NCBI GenBank assembly: GCA_917880885.1
Contig: OU862910.1
Location: 17,806,710-17,870,709, forward strand
Source: Limnephilus marmoratus
Taxonomy: Eukaryota > Arthropoda > Insecta > Trichoptera > Limnephilidae
DNA length: 64,000 nucleotides
Direction of reading: 5' to 3'
The notes below the pieces were generated by a model. It made no database searches. It was not told the DNA's origin and saw only the letters and a list, made by a program, of their open reading frames with translations. Both the position numbers and the translations under genes were made by a program. Positions 22,413-34,359 of this stretch are shown piece after piece. Numbering within the stretch: position 1 is the stretch's first letter; each line of letters starts with the position of its first letter.

Positions 22413-22591
22413 ATGTATTTCTTTAAACACAGCAAACTAATTTTGTGATGCCATTTTAATTCAAAATTAATAGATTTCTTTGTTTTAAACTGGTTCCCTT
22501 TGTAAATTATGCCTTATTACCCCCTTCCCCCTCCACTCACGCCTTTCCATTGACACCCTAAATTGTAAGTAATGTTGTAATTTAGTTTTAT

Positions 22592-22640
22592 GTAAACCCC
22601 GAGGAAGTGAGCATCGCTCCCAAAACATGTCGGTTTTTAC
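22592..22640 (+). ncRNA. Hammerhead-like motif 4 (decayed)
   Basis: Helix I strands GTAAACC and GGTTTTTAC pair with a two-base bulge; core CCGAGGA (22599-22605) differs by one base from CTGANGA; stem GAGC pairs with GCTC; then CAAAACATGTC, where self-complementary ACATGT precedes a C. The altered core and an extra A argue against activity. Inverted flanks (gatttctttgttttaa, 22469-22484, and its inverse near 22680-22697) enclose it. Confidence 0.35.
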
Positions 22641-22715
22641 CATAAAAGTGGTTTTTAACATAATTTTAACAATAAACGTGGTTAAAACAAAGAAATTTAT
22701 TAATTTGGAATAAAA

Positions 22716-23930
22716 AATATAACTTAACATATTAAATACGACCTTTAAAATTTGTCGAGCTGGACCAAATTGGGTAGTGGTGTCACATAAAAAAAAATAA
22801 TGTCTAAACTTTGAATTAATTTGTCGTGTCCAACTTCTGTACTGACTATGCAATAAATGTCTACTTTGGTGATAAATCGGACCGGTTTTACGCCGATTAC
22901 TACCAGGGGCTTCAAAAGAAATAAAATAGCTCAAACAATCAACACAATTACTTTTTTAAATTGCTGACACAAAAAGCCCAATGGGCGTACATTGTTTTAA
23001 AAACTCCACTTCTTTAAGTCACAGAGATAGTTACTATCTATATTATCCCTCTGTGAATATTGCGAAAAATCTACCGAAATTTAATCCAATATAATAATAG
23101 CAAACCAAGCAATAAAGAGAGATGAAGTTAATTAATTCCGATTCTCAAACGTAAACATATTTTATTACCCGGCAGCATTATAAAACTCAGTGTCTCACAT
23201 TACACGGTGTCGAACATTAATATCCCAATAAGGTTCATTGGAACCCACGAGCACGTCTGGGTCTGGGGCCTGATCACGGAGTGGGCACTAGGCAGTCACA
23301 GTCACATGTCATGTCATTTGCCGTGGCCTGCGACAGGATGCCATAAAATAATAAGACAACTCGAATGTGGTCAAACAATCTTTTTATTAAAATACGTTTT
23401 ATGTTCCTATACAATTTACTGATGGACAGGGTTCAAAAGTCCTCAAAAGCTCAATCAAAGACAGATAGGGTCGTGGATATTGGAGACAATGGAAATGAAC
23501 CATTATTCACACAGAGACTTATTAACATTGGCCCTTGGTAATAATTTTTATACTCTAGATAACTTGGATTCAGTATTTCAGTAAATACAAAGTTGAAATT
23601 AATGAACATTTTACTTATTACATGAGTATTTCTATTGTATCTTTATTTGAATATTTTTCTTTTTTTTCTCATTCTTATTGTAAAATTAGTTGTATCACCT
23701 CAGCTATATTTTTTTGTATATTCGTACACTAATTTTGCTCTTGCTTTTTAATTACATCTACATTCATTATTATTATGTTCTACATAATTGTTTTTTAATT
23801 TTTGCTAGGCCAATCCTGATGAGTTACAAAACTCATTTGAGTACTATATTTTTTATTGTTTTTATTTTAGCGACTATATAAAGTAATTGCACATACAAAA
23901 TATAATGGTGATTTTAAGTAAAGAAATTGT
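22716..23930. other. Unassigned DNA
   Basis: A slightly GC-rich patch at 23205-23345 reads open on the plus strand for 71 codons but shows no domain or splice framing. Otherwise AT-rich. Confidence 0.35.
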
Positions 23931-23931
23931 A

Positions 23932-24172
23932 TTTCGTAGTCCTCCTCACTAGGGGGTTCTGTGCAGAACGTGAACTGTGGCGGACTAAAGTTATTTGTAA
24001 GCAAAGGGTCCTGGGTTCGAGTCCCAGTGGAGCCAATATCTTTTCTGATTTTTCAGTCTCAGATTTTCGATTGAGTTTCGCTAATATTGTCTTCATTTAA
24101 TTGAATAAAGTTATTAAATTATAGTTAAATTGTCTTCTATGTCGTTTTTAGTGTATTTATTAGGGTTTTTCA
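23932..24172 (+). repeat. Repeat X with tRNA-like T-arm segment
   Basis: Left part of a second repeat-X copy; it continues at 24836-24920 after the TTAA element. It contains a perfect T-arm/B-box (gggttcgagtccca, 24012-24025) missing from the 17045 copy, so a tRNA-like fragment was added here. The minus-strand frame through it is a by-product. Confidence 0.5.
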
Positions 24173-24176
24173 TTAA

Positions 24177-24831
24177 GAGCGTCAAACCAGCCAGCGGCCG
24201 AAAATCCACATTTCGTCGAAAGTTGTTCTTACTATCGTGCAGGGCGGTTACAATGAGAAAGATTAATTATTCTACGTACCAGCTTTTAAAATTATAACTC
24301 AATATCGATTTTATTTCATTCCAAATTTACTTTAATTTATACCTACATCCATAAATGCTGAAAGGCGTGATGATAAAACTGTTAAAATTATGTACTTTTG
24401 GAAATAATTTTTTTATTATAAGTATTTATCATTTTTCAATAATATCTAAGTTATATAAGAATGTTAAAAAAATCTGAAATATATTAGTTTGTAAGTGCGC
24501 AAAAAAATATATAAACGGACCAATTTTCGTCAAGAAACACATGTACGTACATATTTTTTATGATTTTATTTAAACTAAAATAAAAATTCTAAAACATACG
24601 ATACCCAGATAATGTAATGATTTATTTTACTGCATGATTATATGATTTGAAATGGGTGTGGTTTAATACAAAATCTTTTTTGAAAATTTAACAAATCTGC
24701 CAACGACCTATGGTATAACCTTATTATACTAAAAATAAACATTTTTTCTCAAAATTTAAAACATTCGAATGCTAGATAAAATAACAATTTTTCGAAATCC
24801 GTTTATAATTTTTTGTGGAAAAGCGTCTCTC
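24177..24831. mobile_element. TTAA-flanked element T, copy 1 (655 bp)
   Basis: Flanked by TTAA at 24173-24176 and 24832-24835. Left end GAGCGTCAAACCAGCC; right end inverted GAGAGACGC. Copies 2 and 3 are 32474-33186 and 49509-50627. The right end is about 60 bp shorter than copy 2. Repeat X at 17170 shows the unoccupied site, confirming the boundaries. No coding capacity. Confidence 0.8.
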
Positions 24832-25158
24832 TTAACCTTTTTCAGCCATATTTTAATTTGTACTCATTAGAATTTTTTATAAGTTTTATGCCTTGGGGAA
24901 GGATGTTATGGAGTTATCTGTGTACACTACAATATGCACCAGATTTAAATGTCCGGGTTAAATTTTCCCCAAAAAAAAAAAAAAGGAAAAAAAGAAGGAA
25001 AAACTAAACCGTTTCACACACTTCCCCGAATGATCATCTAGTCAACCCACGCTATGCAATTGCACTATATAAGTATTATAAATACAAAACAATACAAGAA
25101 CAACATGTCAACCTAATAGAGACCAAATGGGAATATAATTCACCGACTCCAGATATTT

Positions 25159-26586
25159 TCATATCAGAGGGTTCGGCTCTGTGGCATTTCTAATTGAACC
25201 TATAAATCCTACTGATCCCTCAATATAAATATTTAAAAAATCCTTTGTAATCCTACATGTATTTAAAATGACTGATTTTTGCATTTTTATATACAAATTC
25301 TTTGACAAATCTAATATGCTTAAATTTTGAATCAGATTCCTAGGTATTATGCCAGTGGCCGAAATAACAAATGGTAATATTTTTATAGTCCGAGAATGCC
25401 AAATTCTTTTAATCTCATTTCCTAAATCTGTGTATTTTCTTATTTTTTCAGAAATAGTTTTTTGAATATTACAGGAATTTGGAATAGCTACATCAATGAT
25501 ATAAGTTATTTTTTTAATTTTGTCATGTAAAACTATATCAGGTCTATTATGACTAATTGTTCTGTCTGTTAGTATAGTTTTATCATAATATATTTTATAA
25601 AATTCATTTTCTAAAAATGAATTTGGTTCATATTCATAATATGGTACTATATTACGGCAGTCAATCAAGTTATGTTTAATTACCAAACTTTGGTGAATTA
25701 TTTTTAAAACCTGATTGTGTCTAAATGTATACTCGGAAGGCGCTAATATAGAACATCCCGATATAATATGTTCTATAGTTTCGGGAAAAGCCAAACATTT
25801 TCTACATAAATCATCAATTTGATTTATATCTTTGATTATATGCTTTCTATAATTTTTAGTATTAATGACTCTATCTTGAATGGCAAGCATAAATCCTTCT
25901 ATTTCTGCGCTCAACTCTCCAATACTCAACCATTTGTTTGACGAAAGTTTGTCAACATACGTTTGGTTGAGATAATTGAAGTGTTTTGCGTGAATAATTT
26001 TATTTGACCAGGAATCTAATAATTCCTGGTTAGTATTTATAAGAATGTTGGCATTCTCGTCATATAAATTTAAAGGTGTAATATTTCTATCTGCCTTGCA
26101 AATTATTTTGTGCATTTCTGAGCTATTAGCTTTCCTATGGAAAAAATTTCTAAGCATTTCTACCTGATTGTGTTTCAAAGATGTTATTTTGACTACACCT
26201 CTACCTCCTAAATTTCTAGGTAAATTAATTCGTTCTATAGCTGAATTTGGATGATGGCAATTAAATTTTGTTAACGTAGTTCTAATCAATCGTTCTAAAC
26301 TATCTAAATCTGTATTGGACCATTTAATTATGCCAAATGAGTACGTTAGTAGAGGTATTGCCCAAGTATTTATTGCTTTTACTAAATTTTTAGCAGATAG
26401 ATTGCATTTTAAAATTTTTCTGATCCTAGTTTGAAATTTAATCCTAATATCATTTTTAATACTAGTGTGATCTAATCTATTCGATTGCGGGTATCCTAAA
26501 TATTTATAAACCTCATCCCCTTTCATACTTTGAATTTTGAAATTTCTAAATATACCCTCGTCTCCATCTACAATTTTGCCTTTATT
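25159..26586 (-). pseudogene. RLE-type non-LTR retrotransposon, 3' ORF fragment
   Basis: An open frame of 475 sense codons between stops, plus the stop itself, on the minus strand (first in-frame Met at 26526). The start of the frame reads G-D-E-V-Y-K-Y-L-G-Y, the conserved point at the end of the RT palm in R2/R4-type elements; RT thumb and linker follow. A C-X2-C-X8-H-X4-C knuckle (C-R-K-C ... H-I-I-S-G-C) lies about two thirds along. Then comes the restriction-like endonuclease core R-P-D-I ... Y-I-I-D-V-A-I-P with K-I-R-K-Y downstream. The function would be target-primed reverse transcription with nicking of DNA at the insertion site. RT fingers and catalytic palm are absent, so it is 5' truncated at about 26590, but the retained frame has no stop or frameshift, implying a young insertion. 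The R4/Dong versus R2 clade is undecided. Confidence 0.85.
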
Positions 26587-26589
26587 TTA

Positions 26590-29500
26590 GCATACTTATG
26601 ATTTTAAGTATTATTTCTATTTAAAAGCATTTTTCGGGGTGTAAATAAATAAATTATTAGGATGAGACCACGCGTATAAAAGTTCTAATTTTTTTTAAAA
26701 TGGAAGGAAACAAAGGATGGAAGGAGAAAAGGCAAGAGGATGTTTTAGAAGTTTTCGAAACCTGAATTTAGAATTTTAGGTGTTCTCCATAAACGGAACG
26801 AACCACGAGTGGTATGAAACTGCGAAAACCAAAAATATCGTAAGCATCGTTGGCAAAAGTTTCGCAAATCGTGTCCGTGCTCAGCGACAACTTCGCCTAC
26901 ACACCAAATCGTACATTTAATTGACTGGGTCGCTTTGATAGTGCAGTTTGGCCGCAGCCTTGGTGACACGCTTCCAAGTCATATCTGCCATGTTTATTAT
27001 CTATGGATAAGATATATATATGAACGTTGAACTAAAGGAAATCTTTCGTTCCAATCTGTAAATAACGGTATTTTATTTTATGATACCACGGGCATTCAAA
27101 ACGTGTTTAAATAGAAATTGAAAGGGAAATTAACACAAATATCGTGCCAAATATCATAGTTGAAATGCTGTTTTTTTTAATTCAATTTTCAACGTTACAA
27201 ATGACAACTGTTTTAGCTGAATCCATACATCAAATGCCAACAATAAAACATTTTTATAGGGATATTGTTTTACTTAATTTCCAGTTTGGATATTTTAGCA
27301 GAGGAGAGCGAAAAATAAAATCTTATAATTAGAAATTGAATCACACTTGTTTATTCGGGTTTTACATTTATGAAGACAAATTATGGAAAATACGTGTAGG
27401 TTCTTATTGTGCACGTGTTAACCCCTAATTCATACGCAATAGCTTCTCTGGGGATGTTCTTATCTCTTTGCTCAAAACCATTGTTATACAATCCAAGAGA
27501 TAAGCCCATGTAGTACCAGCATGAGAGCATATCAATTAGTAGGGAAAGTAAGGGTCAGTTGTTTCACAGAATTTGAATAGTTCATCAAATTTAAAAATTA
27601 ATTTGTATGTTCTGTGGGTTGAGTGTTGTGCCGTCCTAATTGCAATATTTAATTTCATTTCTACTTGTCATTTTATATTTAAATTCATCTTGATTCATTT
27701 CTGTCTATGGACTCATTTACTTTCAATTTCACCGCTGCGTCACATTTTATCTTCATTTTTAGACAGGAAAATTGTCTTTGTATCATTTTGTCTACGCTTT
27801 GATGCAAAAATGTCAAGTCATGACACCTATTGCGATCAAATCCTTGCTAAAATTCAACAATTCCATTTCTGAAAGCCTACAGCCAGTATCTAAAAATTAT
27901 CTCACCTCTATTGCAAGTTATTCTGATCTATTTATACGCAATTAACCAATATACCAGTACTTTAACACAAGAGTTATTATTCGAGTTTAACTACAATATT
28001 GTTGTTCGAAAACCTTTTGTCTTAGAAGACGAAAGAAGTGAACATTGGAGCTCTTACGCCGGACTTCAGATCTCCAGAGACCTTCAAGGGACCGACACTG
28101 TGAATGTTCTATTAAGATCTGCTTTTATACCATTACAAGCCAGTTGCTTCACATAACTGAAATAATAACACAAATTGAAAAGAACTTTCACAGAACAAGA
28201 AAATTACCTTCGAAATTTGATGAATTGTTCAAACTTTGCGAAACAACACGTTCTAAGAGATTTTGAAGGTATCCGGCTCTATGGACCAAATTCGTTAAGA
28301 TCGTCGATAAGAGTCCTTATAATGAGGACAATAATATATTTTCCAAACAATGATATTAAAAATAAAAATAATAACGGACTTTTTTGTCCCTGAGAATGTT
28401 AAACGATTTAATTCTTAATTTTTGTGTTTCACCAGAGCTATACCTCCTTACCCACCACAAGTATCATCCAACGAAGAAAACGGGTTCTGACATAATTAAC
28501 CGCAATAATTTCGCTGATGCAGTTAGCGATATTAAAAATGAACAGTTATCATTAAAGATTGGATTAATTGATGAACCAAAGTAAACGGCCACATGTTAAA
28601 TTTCTGCATACAGACAGATGCTACACGAGGCGCATATACAATAGCGGCCCATCAAACAGTCTACTAATTACATAAGCCAAATACCTATCATTAAAAGTAA
28701 AGTAACTTCAGTTAATTTAAAAAAATATTATAATTGCGTTTTGTCGAAAAATCATAAGAACAATGTTTGAACCTTTTGGCTGTAAAACAATGGATGGAGA
28801 AGATCAATGAATTAAAACATGATTTGTTAATTAATTATTTGTCACTGCCAAAGACTCTTCAAGGCACAGTTGTACAAAAAAAGTTATATAGAGACAAAGA
28901 TAACGCAGGAATAGGTACGACTTAAGCAGTTTCGAAAAAGCGAAGACAAAAAAATACACTAAGAAGATTTTTTTTTAAATATAATAAATAATTGAGTGGC
29001 CGTTGACTGTTTAATATAATAGTAAATACAAAACAATGAAAGAGATAAATACAAGCAATAAAAGAGACGTAATAAAATTGTCTTATCTTCTTACTCAAAA
29101 TCAGTATTGTAACGACGGTGCTGCTGACATCATCTGACAGCATGGAAGGGCGAGAAGAAATAACTATAAAATAGTATTATCGATTGATCAATATCTCCTT
29201 TTCATTACTCGAGATTAAGCTTCGTGTTATTTGCAGATATTCCGACATCTTAATAATTCGTTGTGTAATTTATTAATGAAAAAGATATTAAACAGACATT
29301 GCATTAATGATATGCTCTATTTCAATCATTTAAGGTTTAAGGGGTTGAAAAACATAATTTAAAAACGCTTTGCTTTTAAATCGATCTCAGAGATGTCTTT
29401 AAGATATATTTTTCATGTAAATTTCCTTGTACGTCTATTGTAAACTAAATTTATTTATTTAACGCCCGCAGAGCTTTTACGAATATAATACAAGTCGAAA

Positions 29501-29840
29501 TTTTACAATTATGTACAACTACAAATACTTTTCATGTTACATTATCGTAGAAATTTTTCCAAAGGAGTTCAACAAGTGATGAATGATGAATCATATATCA
29601 ACCAGCGTTCTTTTGAACATCCATAGTTAAACGAGTTCACTATATAAATCAGTTCTATTCGATGACAAAAAACGTATTAACGTCAGCTTACAGTGCAATA
29701 TTGCTGAATTAAATGTATCTACATCATCGGAGTATATGTTTCCCAAATTTTGGTTTCGTCTCAAAAAGGTTGATCGGTTTGATTTATTGAAACAAAAAGA
29801 TCTGGTTTATACTTTACACTGCTGCTTGCAGTTTTAGCTT
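26590..29840. other. Unassigned 3.2-kb region
   Basis: A minus-strand patch at 26745-26990 is more GC-rich and opens with M-A-D-M-T-W-K-R-V-T-K before a stop; it could be a decayed gene fragment. Between 27573 and 28584 a chain of overlapping plus-strand open stretches (60-99 codons) in different frames looks like an old frame-shifted coding remnant, but I recognise no family. The remainder is AT-rich. Confidence 0.3.
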
Positions 29841-29844
29841 TTCG

Positions 29845-30025
29845 ATAGTGCAGATAGTTTCCTTATCCTTGTCCTTGGACATCCTTGTCAGAACCAATAT
29901 GTTAGTGATCCGGTCTGCCCAGGGATTTTTCAACATGTAACCCGGAGTTCAAAGGCTTCTACTTTATTTTCTGTTGCTTTTGTCAGCATCCACGCTTCTA
30001 TTCCACATTATACTAGCAACGAGAA
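29845..30025 (-). pseudogene. Decayed RT C-terminus (RTE-like LINE)
   Basis: On the minus strand, with stops, the pattern C-G-I-E-A-W-M-L-T-K then V-E-A-F-E-L-R then Q-T-G-S-L-T matches the post-palm region of RTE-type LINE reverse transcriptases (Y-G-x-E-x-W-x-L ... F-E ... N). Several stops mark it as dead. Confidence 0.5.
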
Positions 30026-30225
30026 AACGAAACTTAGTTCGCAAACATATCCGGAGAAAAATATGTGATTCAGAATTGTGTGAATGTACTTTACAATTCT
30101 AATTCTTTGATTTCTTGGCCATTAGTCTAGAATTGGAGAGCTCTATTTGGAGATTTCCATTTAACACCTGCATAAAAAATATTGTTATTTAAATGAAAAA
30201 CGATTATATACATATTATATTTGGT

Positions 30226-30840
30226 GACTTTGCAGGGGTGCCCGGGTTCATGGGGTGAGATTTGTTCGGGTCTTGGCGGCGGATGCGTCTGCCCACTAGC
30301 TGCATGGTAGGACGGATTGGGAGAGATTGGTTGAGGGAGTCCCTTTGACTTCTCCAGTCGCACTCTCTCGGAACATCGCCTTGTACCGCAGTGGGAGGGA
30401 TGGATTCACACGTCCGTCACTCCTGAACACAAAGACTCCCAGATTCCTATCCACTCCTAACACCATTTTCCTTCTAAGAACTTCCTTTCCTTCTTTTCCT
30501 AAAAAGACCTTCCTCTCAGCATCCCCAAAGATGGTACAGGCCGTGAGGGGAATTATTTTCTTCAGGGCTTCCTGTGTGGGAGGAATTTACCTGCAGTGTA
30601 AAAAAATAATAAATAAATAAATAAAAAAAATAAAAAAAAAATAAATAAAAAATAAAATAAAAAATGGATTCATACGGCCGTCACTCCTGAACACATTGAC
30701 TCGAGATTCCAACCCACCCCTACTACGCTTTTCCTTCTTCTCTTTCCTTTCCTAAAAAGACCCTCCACACAGCATCCCCAAAGATGAAGCAGGCCCTGAG
30801 AGGAATTATTTTCCCCGGGCCTCCCGTGTAAAGCTAATGT
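30226..30840 (+). mobile_element. Two family-C retroposons in tandem
   Basis: The first copy (30226-30600) starts at ggtgactttgcaggggtgccc and ends in a long A/AT tail (30600-30663). The second (30664-30835) lacks its 5' half. Both keep the 3' cctgag..gaattattttc hairpin region. The second probably inserted into, or was generated with, the A-rich tail of the first. Confidence 0.65.
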
Positions 30841-31382
30841 AACAAGAAATCTGCTTAAATGACATCATAATTTAGTGCCAAACAACTGACAACGGTGTTG
30901 ACGAAACACTGGAAGAATGCACATCTACCATATTAAATTATTAATTGAATCCATACCGCTAGCACCTAGCATACAGATGAATCTCAATTTATCCATACGT
31001 ATTACGTATTGAACGATGAATTAAACATTTTACCGGTTTAGCCTTCAATAACGGGAGCGAGCTATATATAATATCAAGAGAGCAACTCAGTATGGAAATG
31101 GAGTAACATCCAATTGAGCTAATTAAAAGTTCCACCGCATTCCGCTTTACATTCAAATTTTACGGAATTTTTGTAAAAGCGACTGCTTCCGTTGATTTTT
31201 GTAAATCAACACGAATTGAGATGAAGTTGATGCTGTATTTTTATCCAATTCAAACGCTAATGAATGAAACATTTCGGAAGTTTCTGAAAAACTTTTATTT
31301 AACTCTAAGCAGAAAATGCGGAATACAAATAAATATTTGTTCATATGAAGCAGTACTTTGTGACGTGACATTATAATTTAAA
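30841..31382. other. Unassigned AT-rich DNA
   Basis: No gene or repeat recognised. Confidence 0.35.
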
Positions 31383-32455
31383 ATTAAACAATTACTTTGT
31401 AAACACCATTTTTATTTTCTATACTTTAAGCCAACCGGGTTCGGCTTCAGGACTTCTACTAAAATTAAGTTACATGTGTCATAGATAATACTGCAAAAAT
31501 AATTCTGTAACCAACTACCACATACATGCACCAATTTCTCGACTACACACACTAGGGAACAAATTCACCTCAAATATCGATGTATTTAATACAAGTTTAC
31601 CATTATTCAAGAAATATCTGAACAATATTTTTTATGTAGAATATTTTGATACCTAAGGAGCATCACATAGGGTCCATTGCATATATTTGTGTATTTCTAT
31701 ATTAATCTACAATGTAAAAACTTATTACCGTTTTCTTCTTCTGTATCTTGCATTTTGTCTGTATTATTAATCACATTTAATCAGTCACCTGTAAATTTTG
31801 TAATTACTAACACACCTACTAGTTTATTTCTACGCCATTTACAACTTAGAAACTTTCTCTTTTATTGTAATGCACTCACTATCTTTCCTTAAATTTATCT
31901 GTATACCTACCTTTCATACGATGTTTACTAGTTATATTTTTATAGTTTATCTTTTTTATTTAAAAACTGTCTCTGTATTATAAACTTGTCATGTAAAAGC
32001 CCCGTTGATAGTTAATAAATAAATTATAAATAAATATTTGGTTTAAAACCAAATGGGCTGGACTCCTCAAGTGAATGAAGAAGTAGGCGTAAGTGTATAT
32101 AGAGAATTTGGAAGGGAAAGGAAATGTTGTTTGTCAATAGGGAACAACCTTAGTATTGGTCTTTTATTTAATGTATACGATTGTTAATTACCTTACTAGT
32201 AATGTTTTTGGCCATCCTTAATTCTAGTGCCTCTAAGTTACCTAATCTGATACCTATCGTGTTTCTGTGCATTAGGGTGACGCCCGATTTTTTGTTAAAC
32301 CATTGTTAACCATTGATTATCTATAATACATGTTACTTAATTTTAGTAGAGTACTATACTGCCCTGAAGAAGCTAAGGTTGTAGCGAAACCCGGTCGGCA
32401 TAAAATATAGAAAATAAATGTGGTGTTTACAAAGTTATTGTTTTATTTTAAACAA
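31383..32455. mobile_element. Element with hammerhead-bearing inverted ends
   Basis: About 70-bp inverted ends: left attactttgtaaacacc...ttattttctata; right inverted ataactttgtaaacacc...ttattttctata. The right end contains complete hammerhead-like motif 5; the left contains a shortened inverse copy without stem II (31434-31454). The inside is AT-rich with a LINE-like tail (atgtaaaagccccgttgata ... aataaataaatt, about 31990-32038). Terminal hammerheads in inverted orientation recall Penelope-like element ends, but no RT or GIY-YIG coding remains. Confidence 0.55.
32360..32400 (+). ncRNA. Hammerhead-like motif 5
   Basis: Helix I strands TGCC and GGCA (four pairs), core CTGAAGA (32364-32370), stem GCTA pairing with TAGC over a six-base loop, GAA (32386-32388), ACCCGGT (three pairs closing one base), C as cleavage nucleotide (GUC triplet). 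All conserved core bases of a type I hammerhead are present. Confidence 0.6.
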
Positions 32456-32473
32456 ATAAATATATTTGTTTAA

Positions 32474-33186
32474 GAGCGTTTAACCAGCCAGCAGACGAAA
32501 ATCCACATTTCGTCGAAAGTTGTTCTTAAGATCGTGCAGGGCGGTTACAACGAGAAAGATTAATTATTCTCCGTACCAGCTTTTTAAAATTATAACTCAA
32601 TATCGAATTTATTTCAATTCAAATTAGCTTTAATTTATACCTTCATCCAAAAATGCTGAAAGGCGTGATGATAAAACTATTAAAATAATGTACTTTTTGT
32701 AGTTATTTTTTGATTATAAGTATTTATCATTTTTTAATAATGTCTAAATTTAATTAGAATGTGGAAAAAATCTGAAATATATTAGTTTGTAAGTGCGCAA
32801 ATAAATACACAAACGGACCAATTTTCGCCAAGAAACGCATGTACGTACATATTTTTTAATGATTTTATTGCAACTAAAATTAAAATTCTAAAACATACGT
32901 TTGCTAGATAATGTATTGATTTATTTTACTGCATGATTTGATTATTTGAAATGGGTGTGGCATAATACAAAAATTTTTTTGAAAATTGAACAAATCTGCC
33001 AACGACCTATGGAATAACCTTATTATACTAAAAATTAAAAAATTTTCTCAAAATTAATTACATACGAATGCTAGATAAAAGAACAATCTTTCGAAATCCA
33101 TTTATAATTTTTTGTGGAAAAGAGTCAATACGTCTAAAAACTTTTTTGAAAATGACGTATTTCCGGTTTTCTCTGGTAATGCCCTC
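32474..33186. mobile_element. TTAA-flanked element T, copy 2 (713 bp)
   Basis: TTAA at 32470-32473 and 33187-33190. Left GAGCGTTTAACCAGCCAGC, right inverted GAGGGCATTACCAGAG. High similarity to copy 1 over most of its length. Non-coding. Confidence 0.8.
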
Positions 33187-33190
33187 TTAA

Positions 33191-33760
33191 TAAAAGTAAG
33201 AAATTACATTACATTTAAAATGTAAGAAGGGAATTTAAAAAAATAATAATTTTTTTACTTTAATTTGTCACCTTTGTATTTTGTATGGTGTATTTTAAGA
33301 AAATGGGAAACGCTTTCAAATAATTATAAAATGATGCAAAAAAGAGTTTTTTGATTTTCCAAGACACAATTTCCAGCGGCCATAAATAATATTAATGAGG
33401 TCATTATAATCGTACTATTTAGCCTTTTATCTCATTAATAAGGCCAGAGATTAATGTTTTGATTAACGAGAGTTCATCCCGATTAATGTAGGAGACATTA
33501 ATACTTCATATTTAAGTACTGCAATTTATTTGGCAAGATATAATGGTACCCGGTTGGGGGATGGGGTGGTTCCTGACTGCCAAGATTTGACGAAGAATGA
33601 AGAAATTTCTAGGAATTATTCTTATGAATGAATCCAAAAAGGGTCCTTTGAAGTTGAAGAAAATTAATTAAAAGCGCTCAGATTACTTATAAAATTTATT
33701 TTCAAGCAGGTACCTTACCTTACCTTACCTGCTCTTGTTCAACATTTCTACAGTATTTTT
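33191..33760. other. Unassigned AT-rich DNA
   Basis: No gene recognised. Contains a short ttacc/ccttacctta run near 33710-33730. Confidence 0.35.
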
Positions 33761-33761
33761 T

Positions 33762-33990
33762 TTTTTAAATTAGCTCCACACAGGAGGCCCTGAGGAAAAT
33801 AATTTCCCTCAGGGCCTATGCCACCTTTGGAGATGCTGTGGGGAGGGTATTTGGAGAGGAAGTACTGGGAAGGATGAGGGGTGTATGAGGGGTGGGTAGG
33901 AATCTGAGGTTCAGTGTGTACAGATTCAGGTTCAGTGTGTACTTCGCTAAAACCTAGACAAACCTCACCCCATGACACCCCGGGCCGCGT
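33762..33990 (-). mobile_element. Retroposon family C copy with poly-T (tail) end
   Basis: Minus orientation, with the tail visible as a T-run at 33757-33768 next to the gccctgagg ... ccctcagggc hairpin. Internally deleted; a short cagattcaggttcagtgtgta stretch is duplicated. Confidence 0.65.
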
Positions 33991-33991
33991 A

Positions 33992-34317
33992 TCTCCAAAA
34001 CGTATACCGATTCAGTCGCGGTAGCGACAATTTACATTTTAAATATACCTCTATATTGGTTATTTTTTATCACATTGCAAAACAAAAATTGTTCTAAAAT
34101 CTAGATAAAATAAATAATCTTTCGGATGTGTATATTAGAAATTAATAATTTTATTTGTAAATATTTAAATTATATTGTAAATACCATTCATATCATAAGA
34201 AAAGTTAAAAGGATTTTTACCTTTGTAAAAACTAATAATTTTGTGAGAAATCTTTATCTTTCATTTGGGCCCCCAACTAATTTTGATACAGGGCCCCTCC
34301 AAGGCACGCTACTCCAC
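33992..34317. mobile_element. Long-TIR hairpin element, copy 2 (inverted, truncated)
   Basis: Starts cgcgtatctccaaaacg, then accgattcagtcgcggtagc. Beyond the arm it follows the inverse of copy 1 (aaatatacctctatattgg). The distal arm is missing. Family-C sequence (agccataccagcctcccaaattg) resumes at 34327. Confidence 0.5.
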
Positions 34318-34359
34318 TGCTTACCAGCCATACCAGCCTCCCAAATTGTAATTGAATAT

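Noticed and set aside
22485..22934. 149-codon minus-strand frame
   Set aside because: Covers repeat-derived inverted flanks and the decayed hammerhead copy; no domain.
23914..24096. Small protein on the minus strand
   Set aside because: Its recognisable peptide is the usual by-product of reading through a tRNA-like T-arm in reverse.
27573..28584. Multi-frame coding remnant
   Set aside because: Successive open stretches in different frames, but no residues matched a family I can name; kept only as an unassigned region.
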